Assembly (NCBI GenBank): GCA_022494885.1
Contig: JAGVSM010002402.1
Span: 1 to 64,000, forward strand
Direction: 5' to 3'
DNA from: Micrasema longulum
Taxonomy: Eukaryota > Arthropoda > Insecta > Trichoptera > Brachycentridae
Length of the DNA stretch: 64,000 nt
Of this stretch, positions 44,495-56,999 are shown piece by piece. The translations under genes and the position numbers were made by a program. The notes under the pieces are model-generated. The model did not search any database and was not told where the DNA came from. It worked only from the letters and a program-made list of their open reading frames with translations. The stretch's first letter is position 1, and every line of letters begins with the position of its first letter.

Positions 44495-44815
44495 TTTTTA
44501 GGTGTTGCCTAGTTGGTGAATTGGTTCAGCCGAATGAATCTCACCCACTTTAGCTCCTTTACTTCTCAAAAGTCAACAGAGGGAAGAGTTGAGGAAATGT
44601 GAATATTTAAACATGGGCAGAGTGGTGAATGTTACGCCGTGTGTAAAGTGGTCACTTAAACAAGCCAATGACAGATCATATGCTCCGTAAATGCCTAGAA
44701 TTATATATCAAACATTTTCCCCCTCTGTTGCAACAAATTTAAATCTAAATAGCACCCTAGGGAGGAAATCCAGCCAGTCTGAAAACTTTTGGACATAATT
44801 AAAACAAATATTGAA
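44495..44815 (-). mobile_element. MITE-F long copy
   Basis: Plus strand GGTGTTGCCTAGTTGGTGAA, AAAAGTCAACAGAGGGAAGA, GGGCAGAGTGGTGAATGTTA, CAAGCCAATGACAGATCATA, CCCCCTCTGTTGCAAC and the tail TAGGGAGGAAATCCAGCCAG. It shows the order outer flank, interior, terminal repeat, tail in one piece. Confidence 0.8.
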
Positions 44816-45899
44816 AAAAAATCTCCTCGTAAAAGTATTTTAGAATGCTGGTATGATTTTCATAAATAAGTTGTACAATTTTGATTTCTACATGATTTTA
44901 TATTTATTTTTGTTTCAAGGTATTTCGTTTACCTAAAACAATATTTAGGTTCGTAAAATTGGTTAAAAAAATTGAATGATTAACGGTTTTTTTAATGCAA
45001 TATTTAAACATTATTATTAAAATATACCAACTCACATTTTATTAGAAAATGATAATGTTCTAATCTGACTATGCCTATGATTCAAATCAAAAATGATCAT
45101 TAATGAATTTCGTAATAATTAATCATCATTTCAATCCATAATCCATTAGGGATGATTGAATATCATCCACCGTTATCATCTGTTTATAGTGAATAGTTCG
45201 ATCTCTAGCGGACTTCTGGTGCCACGGTCCGCCCTCCAATATAAGAGTACCCTTCAAATTAATTATATTTCGCCAAAGCAGACCACATGGCATGCCCTTT
45301 GAAGGCTCCCAACCCTAGAACCGCAGCCACAAAGGCAGGACGAGGGATGAATTGAAAATACCTGTTTTTTCCTACCTTGGAAAAGATCATTAATTCTAGC
45401 GGCGGATGTTAAAGTTTGACTTAAAAACCGGATTTGTTGAACACATCGTGTAGAAAAAATAATATAACTCAAAGGTGGTGCTTTTTACATTGTGATACAT
45501 TGCTTTCTACTGTTTGTTTACAAAGGAGTTAACTCCTTGGCAAATTTTATAGCCTTTCAAAGGAGCAGCGTTACTAATTATAAGTTTCGTCATTGAATTT
45601 TGGGTGGCGTGCTTAATTCAACCGAAATTTAGTTTTTTTACATTCTAATAAATAAAATACAATCACGGTTGATCGAAATTTATTGTTTATATTATTACAA
45701 AATAAAATATTTACATAAAAATAAAATTCCCCCATTCATACCAAATTATTTTTTTTATTATTTAAAAAATATTAATTCCAAATAAAAAGATATATACGAA
45801 TTCTAAGGTAATTTTTTATAAAAATGTATTATGCGACACGACATTTTTAACTATTTCATGTAAAATCCTTACATATCTATTTAACATAAATGCATTTTA
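44816..45899. other. no gene recognised; GC-richer patch 45180-45480
   Basis: The patch supports a 69-codon minus-strand frame (45263-45472) without a domain. A perfect 16-bp palindrome AAGGAGTTAACTCCTT lies at about 45522-45537. Confidence 0.4.
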
Positions 45900-46260
45900 A
45901 AGTAATATGGTCTAAGTCAATTACAACAGTTATATGAAGAAACATATGTACAAGAAACTGAAAAAAATAAACATAAAAAACAATGAGGCAAAGACAAATA
46001 AGGACAGTAAAATAATGGTATACAATATATTTAAAAACACGATCAACAAATAAGACTAAGAGCTAACCCATGCCAATCTATCTTCATTCCACACTGTTCT
46101 GATCTACGAAAAGCCGGAATATCTATCCCAAAAAACTCTCAGGTGTGTGACGAATGTGCACATTCTGGATATTGGGGTATAAAAACGAAAGTTGCTCTTA
46201 GAAGACTTGATGAAGAGCAGATTTAGACTTCTGGTGACACGTATGATGTATCAGAAAGGT
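45900..46260 (-). pseudogene. C-terminus and 3' UTR of a non-LTR retrotransposon
   Basis: The minus strand carries SPEV/CCAGAAGTCTAAATCTGCTC, ATCCAGAATGTGCACATTCG and GGCTTTTCGTAGATCAGAAC, matching 10195-10380 in order, then the shared 3' UTR with TTTCTTGTACATATGTTTCT. Frames are broken. Confidence 0.75.
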
Positions 46261-46373
46261 AACTAAGTATATACAAATATTTAATACTAATTTTAGTACT
46301 TCCACTAACCATTGGTTTTAGTATAAATCGTTCCAGTGAACCTACTAAATATTAACGAAATTTGAGCCCATTC

Positions 46374-46604
46374 ATTGCAGGTGAAGTAAATAATGGAACT
46401 TTCAAAGGTAAAGTAAACTCATTGCCTATATTATTACATTTCTGTAATCAGTAAAATCCAAAATCTTTTTTTTTAGTTTTTTGTGTACAAAACATTCATG
46501 TTAACATATCAAAACTGTAAAAAAAAATAGACAAAAAGCTCATAGTTAAAACTTTTAGTACAAAACTTTGAATATTTTGTCAGTTGGTTTACTTCACCTG
46601 CAAT
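46374..46604. mobile_element. possible small element with 17-bp perfect inverted repeats
   Basis: ATTGCAGGTGAAGTAAA (46374-46390) and its exact inverse TTTACTTCACCTGCAAT (46588-46604). About 231 bp between outer ends; no further arm homology and no confirmed target-site duplication. Confidence 0.45.
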
Positions 46605-47970
46605 ATGCTTATTTGTATGTTTAATTTTATCACCGACAAGCACTAACACATTAATACCGGGTTATCAAACAATCGAACGCACTGTTGTTAAGTATTTTTC
46701 TGAAAAGTATTGTAGTTTTTAAAATTGAAATGGATTTCTAATAATTTACTCACCAATCCAATTAATAAATATACTTTCTTGCCTCTTCCCAGATCATACA
46801 GGGTCGGCTTTTCGTTAATAACGAAGAAAAAAATCAATACACGAAATTACGTCATTGAATATTGTAAAGTTATTCTGATTTGAAATCCGTTAATAATTGC
46901 ATATTTATTCCTATAAACGACATTAAATTAGATTCATCGTTGAAAAATTCCATCATCGGATTGAATTTATAATCCTAAATAAAGTGTATCTAGCTTGTAT
47001 TAAAGTTATAAATTAAAGCATTGTATGGGAGTTAATTGGAGAACAGGAAACCAAATTTGATAAACGACTTTTTTATACGTACATTGGGGTGACACATAGC
47101 GTCGGGTTGTACCTTGTACCTCATTCTAGAATACTTTTTATTCCTTAGTTTGACAATGCGGCGGGACACTTTTATGATATAATGCTCAATTCAATGGAGA
47201 AAAATCCATAGGCGAGTGAAAAGCGAAACTAATTTGATATAAGATATGTTGAATTTACATCTTTAATAGATACCACCGTAGAGTAGGATCAACAGAAACC
47301 TGTTTTATAGAATAAATCTACCACGCTAGATGGAGAAATACATTGATGTAAGAAATAATATTATTTAAAATGTGGAATGAATGCTGATTTACCCAAACGC
47401 GTGAAAGATTTATTTATTTACATCTTCCTGCAAAAATATTTTACTGTTATTGTGAAACCAATAATAAATGACAATTTAGAGCGTCGAGTTTTGTAATTGA
47501 CATCATTTCAGTACGTTTACTCTTGACTACGCAAAGGATTATAAAAAAATATATACGCTCAATGAAACCAGAAAGGCCATTCAAAAACCAAGAAGAAGAA
47601 GAAGATATTTATTTGAACGTTCAGTACTATTTCAATAGCGTTTTGACAATAGTTGTTCCTTTAGTGAAATAAACGAAAAATTTCAAAGAGAAGTGAAATA
47701 CACCCAGTTTGTCTGATATCCGTTCTTATAAATTCGAATAAAAATAATTGAACTTTTTTTTTTTATATACTTTGTGTGGCTATGGTGTAACACGAGTTTT
47801 CATAGAATACAAGACTTAATATATGGTTATAATTTTTTTTAATGATTAAGTTGTATTTTTTGTAATCTTCAAATGGATACTTTCACACCGGGTTTGGAAA
47901 CTAAAATTTGTATATATATACGCAGGATTTTAATTCAAAAAGTTTATATCCTTTCTATGCAAAGAAAAAG
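46605..47970. other. no gene recognised
   Basis: AT-rich; somewhat GC-richer at 47030-47180. No frame or repeat terminus assigned. Confidence 0.45.
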
Positions 47971-48133
47971 TACTGCATTTTTCGGACTATAAGACGCACT
48001 TTTCTACTCTAAAAATTAAACCAAAAATTGTGGTGTCCTTTGTGGTCCGATGCGTCTTATCGTTCAATTTTTTTTTTAAATTAAATAAATACATAAATTT
48101 AGGGGTGCGTCTTATCGTCCGCAAAATACGGTA
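47971..48133. mobile_element. 163-bp MITE with hAT-like 'CGGACTATAAGACGCAC' inverted repeats
   Basis: Left TACTGCATTTTTCGGACTAT then AAGACGCACT, right GGGGTGCGTCTTATCGTCCG then CAAAATACGGTA, inverse with three to four mismatches. A third related piece, GGTCCGATGCGTCTTATCG, lies inside. This terminal motif is familiar from short nonautonomous elements in many animals; hAT membership is from memory and was not checked. Confidence 0.75.
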
Positions 48134-50040
48134 ATTATATGAGTGAAAGTGATGCCAATCCCACAATAAATCTGCTTAACTGAAAGAGCACGAGAATAGC
48201 ACCTATAACAAGAAATACAGAGTCGCTGTTCTGTAGACGGTGTTTTTGTGAAAGAGACAAAACTGTAGAAGAAAATTGTTTAATCAGTCGGCAGTGAGCG
48301 GGAGTGCACGCTATTGAAATGGACGGCGTGTTTATAATTATATTATAATATTTTATACTTTTTATTGTATTGTAATATTTTTAAATCACAGAAAAAGAAT
48401 TATTCAGCAGAACGTTTTCGTGTTTTTTTCTTTTTCAAATGTCTGAACTTCAGAATATTTTGTCTTTTGCTTGATGAACACGATGTTACATCACCGATTG
48501 CAAAGGTATTTTAAGCACAGCTTTTTAAGAGTTAACGGACTTATATTGTATATTATATATTTATGCATAAACATTATTTTACACTTTAAAAGTGATTCTT
48601 AAAATTAGTTTCAAAATTATCTCAAAGATAGATCGGGGTATTTTTGTGGAAACAAAACGGACTTTAAAAGTCAACATTCCTGTCACGGGGAATCTGCTGA
48701 TCGCTCTAGCGAGAGACTGTCTTCTAACTCTTTAGTAAATTGAATAAAAAAGGGACGCGGGGAATTCGAGAAGGATCATTGTCACAATAATTCTGAAATT
48801 TCCGTCTGACGGATAAAGCAGACAAGTAGGCAGGTTCGGTGTTCGGTATTCGGTACTCGTGTGCCACCGAGTGTGAAATGCTACCTGGCGTTATCTGAGA
48901 ACATGGGACAGTTTTGTACCGAACCATACGATACCAGTTAAAAAACATATTCGGGCTACCGACTTGGAATTAGTAATATTTGTTATCGTCAAGTCCATAC
49001 GGTAGGGAGCCCAAGAATATTTTACCTTTTTATCTGATGTTGCTGTATTATTTTACTTCTTGGGGGTTTTCGTATTCTTTTGGCTTCGGGGCTGTTTTCC
49101 TGCCGGATCTTCACCCATTCTGATTCAATCTAATCATGATGATTATTAATACGATATTATTAAGGGAAGATACAATCTTAGTTTTGTGCAGCTGTATATT
49201 ATCCAGATCCTTTATATCCATAGTCACTACCCACGATATCCTAAGCTATTCAAAATTCGGTCGTATTCAAATTAATCAACAATTCAAAATAATATCATCT
49301 GCCATAGTCGTGTATACATTTTTTGTATCGCTATTTTTAATTCAATGAAATTTATTATACGGGTACGAATTTAGAAGGTTTAGATTAGGATCTGATTTGA
49401 CGATGGGATTCATTATAAATACTTGCCATCTACTCGTTTTTTATGCGTAGATATTATTTATCAGTGCGCAATGCGTGAAATATGAATGTACACATGTTTT
49501 TTTTTGTTTTTATCGGACGTGTAAAATGGTTTTTAGTATACTAGTGACAGGGTTAATGACGGTTGGATCGGGCATGCGCGAGTCTTTAATCCCTGTAAGA
49601 GCTGCGCATTCGAAATTATTTCTTCAGGATTCCCGCCATCACGTGATACTCCCGGTAATCGAAGTGACCATCCGTGACGATACGATTAAGTGACCGCTGG
49701 CGCTGGCTTGTTCTTCAATACGGCGAGTTGGTGTTTAACAATGCTGTGTTTTTGGAACACGAGGCCGATGTGGACATCCATCTCCGCCGAAAGGTCAGGG
49801 GCAGTGGAGAAAGAAATAATATAACTATTATCTTAGCTAAATTATGTGCAGCCAAGAACACTTATGAATGGGCCGAGTACACAGAAGTAAACTAGCGTGC
49901 AATCGGGGTATATAAGAACAGTACCTACTTTAGAATACTGAATAGCTTACTTACTAAAGTTTAGAAGTACCTTGTAGGGTTATATTAGTACAGTTCAATA
50001 TGACTTACTACCCAGCAGAGGCAAACCGTGTATAGAAGCG
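48134..50040. other. no gene recognised; GC-richer patches at 48650-48960 and 49540-49820
   Basis: Near 48836-48860 GGTTCGGTGTTCGGTATTCG gives a local 8-9 bp repetition. Two overlapping plus-strand frames (49475-49693 and 49674-49895) have no domain. Confidence 0.4.
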
Positions 50041-50515
50041 ATTGTGTGCAGCTTACCATTATTACACAAATTATTTGAAGATTCTTGGTTTGGGAAACAG
50101 TATTTTAATCATTTTTTCTTAACGGCTATTTTTCTTTCAGATGGTACTTTTGATACAAGATCATAATTACTTTCATGCTTCATATTGCAGGACATATTAT
50201 GGCGCTCGACGCGGCCGATTTTAGCACTATTAATTTCTAGAACAATGCGGCCAGTTGACATTTCAATTAAATACCCAATATCGACTAAAAACATAGTGCT
50301 TTTGTTTTTTTTATTTTTTAATGAGTTATGTATTAAAGTAATGGATAATTTATCCATATAATATTAGTCGTTTCAGTTGATTTCATGAATGAGTTGTATC
50401 AATAGAACCACAGAAAAATATTAATTTATAGTATATATTACTTACATTATATTCTGTACCTTATATGTAGGTACAAATATGTGATATTTTTTTTAGCTTA
50501 CCTGCAGATTTTAAT
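50041..50515 (-). repeat. dispersed repeat X with a short shared reading frame
   Basis: Inverse of 63380-63850 along most of its length, including GCAGGTAAGC at one end and ACACAAATTATTTGAAGATT at the other. The minus-strand frame (within 50109-50357) contains STGRIVLEINSAKIGRVERH and MSCNMKHESNYDLVSKVPSE, matching the frame at 63599-63793. No family is recognised; it may be the last exon or C-terminus of a transposon gene. Confidence 0.75.
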
Positions 50516-51305
50516 GAGGTGAATTAGATTAAAAAATGATTTCTTACTCGCGGTTGAAATAAAAGCATTAAATTGTACCAAAAAGTTTCATGAAAATATA
50601 CGATTTTTTTTTTCTAAATAAAAATAAACTAATTTGAACGACATCACTAGTTTAAATAAATTAATCAACGATGAGTTGTGAAAGATTTCCGGTTTGCGGT
50701 AAGTCAACGGACTAATAGGCAGAACTGATCGAGAAGAAGCGGTAACTGAACGGTTTGGGTAGGTAGGAAGGAATTGCCTTAAGGCAACATGCCCATCCTT
50801 ATATGTATATAAATTGTTCATGTATGTAAATTGTTCGTGTATATAAAGTGTCAAATAAAAAATAAGAAGCGGAAGAGAACTTAAGAATAATTTCAGAAAC
50901 ACATTTTAAAAAAAAATCATATCACTGATAATACGATACATTTTTTTATTTTTTTTGAAATATTCATTTTGCTTAGTTGAATAGTCCATTAATATATATT
51001 TTTTAAAACCACTGAGCTTCCACGTGGTCAAATCGATAAATAAATAAAGGACTATGCTTTGTGGGTTTAGGACCAAGCTAAATATTTTTTTTAAAGTTAT
51101 ATTACATTTCTTTATATTTGTTTTTCATTATATATTATACTTTATTATTTTTGTTTAAGTAACATGCATTCTTGGCAGATATATACTCCATTTTTGTATA
51201 ATAACGACTTTTAATTTCTTACATTTGATTAGCTAAGCATTTATAATTAAGTAGTTTTTGTTTTTCTTTTTTATGTTATTGTTTTATTTGTAAAGGACTA
51301 CTTAT
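50516..51305. other. no gene recognised
   Basis: AT-rich; no domain-bearing frame or repeat terminus. Confidence 0.45.
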
Positions 51306-51309
51306 GCTC

Positions 51310-51480
51310 TAAAGATAAAAAATCTCCATCTTAAAACAGGCTGAGCCATGTTAGATGGAGACTATCATAAACCGAAAACACTCTGTTTTCATTTTACACT
51401 GATTAGTTTTACATAGATTCCCTGTTATTAAGTATGTATAGATTTTTTTGGGAATAAATTTATAAAATAAAAAATAAAAT
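51310..51480 (+). repeat. dispersed repeat Y
   Basis: AACAGGCTGAGCCATGTTAG, ATGGAGACTATCATAAAC and TAGATTCCCTGTTATTAAGT are shared, same orientation, with 57000-57150. It ends in an A/T-rich run after AATAAATTTATA, which suggests a retrotransposon 3' end. Confidence 0.8.
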
Positions 51481-51843
51481 CTTTGTTCGATAATATCCAA
51501 TATTTTAAAAAATAAAAATAAAATTGAAATTAAAAGATAAAAAAAAAAAACAGTTTTTCGACTCATATTGTACTCTAACGTATAAAACATTTTCCTCAGC
51601 TTCCTATTTAGTCTTTTTGCCTATCCATTTATGAACAAGAGACATAGAAACGTAATTTTTTATTTTGCTTACTTATATCTCCATACTTTAAAAATTATAA
51701 AGTTTGGCTCTAGAAAATTGTAATTCCAATGTTCGTAATTTGTTATCTTTGGTATAAGGAAGAACAGTTTTTGTCTTGAGTTTATTAGTTATCTCTAATC
51801 ATAGGTATATCTAATTACCAGGTATAAGAACAATTTTACTATA

Positions 51844-52112
51844 CAGGGTGTTCTTTAAACCCTGTCACATCCAAAACCACGATGATCAGTATGAGCAAGA
51901 AGACATATTGACACATAAAAATATATTTTTAGAAGGAATTGCATTTATTTAGAAGAATTGCCCTGCAGAATTAAGCAACCATTTGTTATTTTTAATCTTT
52001 AATTTTTACAAATTTTCTTCGTTCTAAATATTTTTTTAAATATGCCAATATATCTTCTTGCCCATACTGATCATCGTGGTTTCGGATGTGACAGGGTTTA
52101 AAAAACACCCTG
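51844..52112. mobile_element. 269-bp MITE with 70-bp inverted repeats starting CAGGGTGTT
   Basis: Left arm from CAGGGTGTTCTTTAAACCCT and right arm ending AGGGTTTAAAAAACACCCTG are inverse over about 70 bp with about five mismatches, all transitions or single changes. TA flanks both ends (51842-51843 and 52113-52114), fitting a TA target-site duplication as in Tc1/mariner-type elements. No frame inside. Confidence 0.9.
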
Positions 52113-52210
52113 TATAATCAATAATCGAAGTTTTATCTATTCTCTGTTTGATCGAGTATTTGTTATTAAATATGTTACACAGTTAATTATGACAATAGTC
52201 TACTAAATAT

Positions 52211-52590
52211 ATGTCACCACCAAATAATTAAATCAGCCACTCCACTGACGGGATAAGCTGTTCATTAAATGCTGGCATTCAACTGAATGACTAGGCGGTC
52301 GTTGAATGAACGTTTGACGAAAGTATGGAACATTGTTTAGCCTCCTTTTAAGTTTCTTAGACTTGATAAGTTAAGTATTAAACCATTTTTTTAAATACTT
52401 AACCCAACCTAAAGTAAATTAACCCTATGACTTTTGGTTCGTCGTTTCCGAAGGGGTAGCTGTCAACCAGCCAACGATAAGTTATCTCAATTCATTCAAC
52501 AAACTGCCAAACCATTCAGTGGGATGCTGGCATTTAATGAGCAGTCTAGCCGCTTTGTTAAGTGGCTGATTAACTACTTGGCGACGACAC
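52211..52590. mobile_element. 380-bp MITE with ~100-bp terminal inverted repeats
   Basis: Left from ATGTCACCACCAAATAATTA, AATCAGCCACT, TTCATTAAATGCTGGCATTC and CAACTGAATG; right carries the inverse of each in order and ends GATTAACTACTTGGCGACGA then CAC. Divergence between arms is considerable, so it is old. Superfamily not determined. Confidence 0.85.
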
Positions 52591-52855
52591 TTTAAAAAAA
52601 ATACGCATCGAACTTTCCATGTGTACAGTATTATCCAGTATTTTAATCCCATAAAATATCTTAATTTACCCTTATTTGGTTAATTTTACAATCCATTCAA
52701 TAATTTTGATTCCTGGTTATTGTGTAAAATACAGACTACTAAAATGGACGCTTGCGTGTTATTTTTTCTTCATTAAAAAAAAAAAAAAATGAATTGAATC
52801 GAATTTTATTGCACATTCTGATAGAAACGCTTTCAAGCATTATGCGCTAGTAAAA
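52591..52855. other. AT-rich spacer
   Basis: Includes a poly-A run at about 52776-52789; nothing else recognised. Confidence 0.5.
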
Positions 52856-52859
52856 GTGT

Positions 52860-53160
52860 CAGTATAAATGACAACTCTCCATCTCCGATCGCGTTGCGTC
52901 GCCAACCATCAAAACTTTCCCCGTAACTTTAAGTCGGCTTCAACTTTGCAAATACTCGGGCGTCTCTGTCCCTACTACTCGTCTACTCGACTCGACTACT
53001 CGACGGACTGCTCGACGCTTGCGAGTGTTGACAGCTCCTTTCCGAGTTGGCAGACGTAATTGAGACGTCTGTAAGTCGGGAACGACAGTCGATATTTATT
53101 TCCGATTGGCATTTGGCGGGTCGCGATGTCACTTGATGCAAATTGGCAACTGTATTAACA
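52860..53160. promoter_or_regulatory. CpG- and GC-richer island, candidate regulatory DNA
   Basis: Less AT-rich than its surroundings, with several CG dinucleotides (GATCGCGTTGCGTCGCCAAC). A CTCGACTACTCGAC-type local repetition is at about 52980-53013, and ATGCAAAT (octamer-like) lies near 53137. No repeat explains it. Promoter or enhancer role is inference only. Confidence 0.25.
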
Positions 53161-53399
53161 AACCCTCCTTATTCGGAATTTCAGACTTTGCATTTTTATA
53201 AAATTTCCGTACAATTTGGCAAGAAATCGCGATAACCTACTTTCATTAATTTGTAAAAGAACGTTATGAGTTTGTATTAGAAACTTTTTTAATTTCTTTC
53301 TGAAACGGCGTTTTATTCTCCCATTTCTGAGCCAAGGGCTTATGACGTATTATTTTCTACGAAATTGGATTGATGTTCTATGAAATAAAATTCGTGAAT

Positions 53400-53555
53400 A
53401 GCTAAATTGTAGTGTCGTGGACCTCGGAGCGGAAGGTCTGAAGTTCGAACCCCGCTTTACCACAACTTGTTTCCCGATTTTCAAAACGGTTTTTAACGAG
53501 CAAAAAGAAAATGGTCCCAAAATTTAAATATTTGGGTAAATCGTAAAAGCAAATA
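53400..53555 (+). repeat. tRNA-derived SINE, family C
   Basis: Head TGTAGTGTCGTGGACCTCGG, AAGGTCTGAAGTTCGAACCC (B box GTTCGAACCC), then CCCGATTTTCAAAACGGTTT and CCCAAAATTTAAATATTTGG GT in family order. Confidence 0.75.
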
Positions 53556-53814
53556 TTACTTTGAAAAAAGATAAAAGCATGTTCTCAAAAATATATAACG
53601 TCATATTACATTTCAATTTTAAAAAAATAAAATTGTCAAATGAATGGATTAAAATCTAATTTGGATAGATTTCTCATTGTTTTTATTTTTATCATAATCT
53701 ATTATTAAAATAACAGGCGAGTGAAACTCAAATCCACACATTTTTAACGACTGGTTAACAGTTTTATCACTTTTGTGACAACTAAGAGACTAAAACATAT
53801 ACACTAAGTATGCA

Positions 53815-54090
53815 GTATCGGTCTCGTGGTGCAATAGTCAGCGCGTTTGCCAACCATACAAGAGGCCTCGGGTTCGATTCCTGACATGGTTGATACGAAG
53901 TATCAATTTTAAAGGGTATTTTCACGCTGAAATATTTCATAGTTCCTATACTGGTACCTGGAGCATAAGACTGATCATCTTAAGTACATGTAACTAAAAT
54001 GGTCAAGATACGCTGCGATTGGTGTACCAACGCAGTGTCCCCTGCATCATTAGGTGCGGAAAGGGAATGATGATGATGATTATGATACAG
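53815..54090 (+). repeat. tRNA-derived SINE, family A, best copy
   Basis: Head GGTCTCGTGGTGCAATAGTC (TGGTGCAATAG as A box), GGCCTCGGGTTCGATTCCTG (B box), body TTCCTATACTGGTACCTGGA, ATAAGACTGATCATCTTAAG, TGGTGTACCAACGCAGTGTC, end GGGAATGATGATGATGATTA. About 275 bp with an (ATG)n-type tail. Pol III transcription is expected from the boxes; the helper LINE is not evident because none of the LINE 3' ends here shares its tail. Confidence 0.9.
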
Positions 54091-56995
54091 TATTTATTTT
54101 TGTATATTTAGAAGGAAGATATTTTAAATTTGTTTTGTTGTGAAATAAACACATTTATAAAGAAATACCTTGCAAGCTCATTCATTACCACTTATTGACA
54201 GTATACACATGATTTTTTTTTTCTTTACAACTTAAAAATAATATCTAACATATTTACACTTTATATGATGTAGAAGAAAAGATTACTTACAATATTAAAC
54301 GTTATTTTATTGCTTTATAAACAATGATTCTAACATTTATTGCTCACAGAGATATGCCGCGTAGGCGGGAATAAATTAAATTGACAAACTCCTTTCATTG
54401 TATTCAAATCCTGGTCTTCATAGCACACCGCTTTATACCTCACGTTTACCTGTATAATGTTATATTATATACACGCACATACATGCACTGTATAGGTTCC
54501 ATATGATGACAATGACTCGCTTCTCGTTTCATGCACCAAACGCGAACGACGACATCTCCCGATAAATAATATTCTTTAAATTGAGTAAAAATTCTGCATA
54601 TTTCAGATTTAATACAGAAATTATTTATATATGTTTTTTTTTTTTGCTATAGTTGTGTACACATGTTAATATAATACCTCTGTTAAATTTTCTAACAAGG
54701 AAAACAAGATGTAAAGCTAATAGGTTCATAGGTATTTTATAATTATTTTTTAGTGTTGTAATTGTTTTATGAGTTTAGAGTGTGGTGTATGACGTGTGGT
54801 TTGTGGTTTGTGGATGAAATGTGGAGTAGATTGAGTTAAGATAAAAAAGTGGAAAGAAAGGTGAATTGTTCTTAATATTGATGAGCCGAGTCGTTGAATA
54901 AGTGGAAACTTGTAATAAGTATAATATTTGAATGATTTGCTAACGTGTCAAACATTTATGTACGTTACAGAATGCGTACTGGAATTCAAAAAGGCGAATC
55001 AAAATCGTAACGACAGCCCTGTATTACAATTCATTTTTTTATCTAAAAGAACGCACCTTGACACCAATGAAATATTTTGATTTTATGTTAATCAAGTAAA
55101 TAATATTTTTTTGTAGCCTTAAAAAAAGTTTGTTGTTCTTTGCTTTTTGAAATTGATATGCATATATTGTTTAATTTTGATGTTATTAAAAAAAATATTA
55201 TGTAATTTTTACAAGCTTTTTCTTTATGTGAAATTTATTTAAATTTAGAATTTACTAGAATTTATTTTAAGTAATATTTATTTATTTTTTGTTTTTCACA
55301 AAATATCAAAGTGTTTATATTCTATATAATATGTATTTTCATAAGGTAAAAGGCTCTGCGTGCCGTGTATATTAATAAATAAATAAATGTACTGCAAAGC
55401 TTACAACGAATCATAACAAAGCTTGGAGAAATATATTTTTATATTTCCTTAAAAAATGCTTAAAAGGGGTAAACCTAATTTACGTTATATATTTTATGAT
55501 GGTTTAATATAATTAATACAAACGCAGATGTTCAGAACTTAAATAACTTAGCCACCGATAAAAATGATTCCACATCATTGACTATTTGTTACATCATAAA
55601 AAAGCAATTAAAAGGAGGTGTGTATGGATATTTTTAAAGCAATAATAAATAATAGCTTAGCTTAGAACTAGAGCTCTGAACACACGTGGATCGACTATCA
55701 GACAAATTTAATAATTGCTTCGATGGTTATCGAGAATTTGAAATGATTGGTTGTGAAACAGTAAGCTGTGTGTAAAAGTAACCTTTTCTTTGGCCATTTT
55801 AAATTCAAATCTCATGCAGCCGGATCCGACACGCCAATTTTCCGCTAGCACGAGCAATTTCATTATTTCAACTTAGGTATACAATGAATGCGATTTACGT
55901 CAATTTCTAACCAACTATATAATCATAAACAAACATTTTATTTATTTATTTATTGATTGTGCTTAAGGGTGGAAATAAATAATAATGCTCCGCATAATTA
56001 TTTTTTTTGATGAATTGCGAAGCCTTTGGCCTTTCTAAGATAAGTTGCATTGAAATTAAAAACAATTGATGACCTCGTTTTAAAATACTCAAATGTCAAA
56101 AACGTTCAATTTTTCAGGAGAGTGTTCAAACTGTTAATAATTAGTACAGTATTAATATCTCGTGATGAAAAAAAAAATATAGAGATAATATAGAACTAGA
56201 AAACTTTGTAAATATTGTGCGTATAATTGAATATAAAATAAAATTACTGGAAAGTTTGTGCATCCAATATTATTTAAATTCAGCTAAAAAACACTGAGAA
56301 ATTTTACGAATGTCTTACAAATGTTAGTTTAACGACATAACTAAAAACCAAATGGAGTATCAATCTTACAAAGAGACTAAAATGTGTTTTTATAATGTTA
56401 TGATCACGTTGAATAACTCAGGTGTACTCATTTCAAACGATTATTAGCTGTCTTAAGTTTCAGGGTTTTTAAATTGTATGCTGTACTTATGATGTGGCCT
56501 TATTTAATCCTTTGCTCCCTGAGGGTACTAATTCGTCCTCGTGTAAAATAAGTCATATATGTATATCTTATCTTATGAGAATGCATTTGATGCAACTAAC
56601 CACTGTCGGTTTGTTATTAAGTAGTTTCGGCGATTTTGAAGTCATTTCTTTAAACAGTTTTGTGAAGAGCTGTAACCCGTTTGGTAGCATAAAATTACTT
56701 CTCCTTTACTGCAGGTAAGTTATTTTTTGGCAATATTTTTGTTGTTTGAGCATAAAACTGATTTTTTATTTATTTAAGTAAATATATCGTATTGAAAAAA
56801 TATCAAGATTTTTATATTGCAAATCGGTACAAATTTTGAGGTGAATTTTTTTTTCGAAAAAGTTAAAAAAAAAAAAAGAAAAACATATAATTGTTTCACG
56901 TCATTTTCGCACCATACTTTAATAATAAAGTAGTTTTAGGTTTTTTTTTGTTATTGTAATATTGGTATAGATTTACTTATACTTAAATTAACTAA
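54091..56995. other. AT-rich DNA, no gene recognised
   Basis: A 74-codon plus-strand frame at 56494-56718 ends at a CAG/GTAAGT-like donor, which is suggestive but isolated, with no domain or acceptor. GC-richer patch at about 55800-55870. Confidence 0.4.
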
Positions 56996-56999
56996 TTAA

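Noticed and set aside
49475..49895. Two overlapping plus-strand frames in a GC-richer patch, as a possible exon
   Set aside because: No domain, no coherent splice sites, and the two frames are in different phases.
53815..53895. A tRNA gene (A and B boxes present)
   Set aside because: Cloverleaf pairing is not convincing and the head is followed by the shared SINE A body with an ATG tail, as in other copies.
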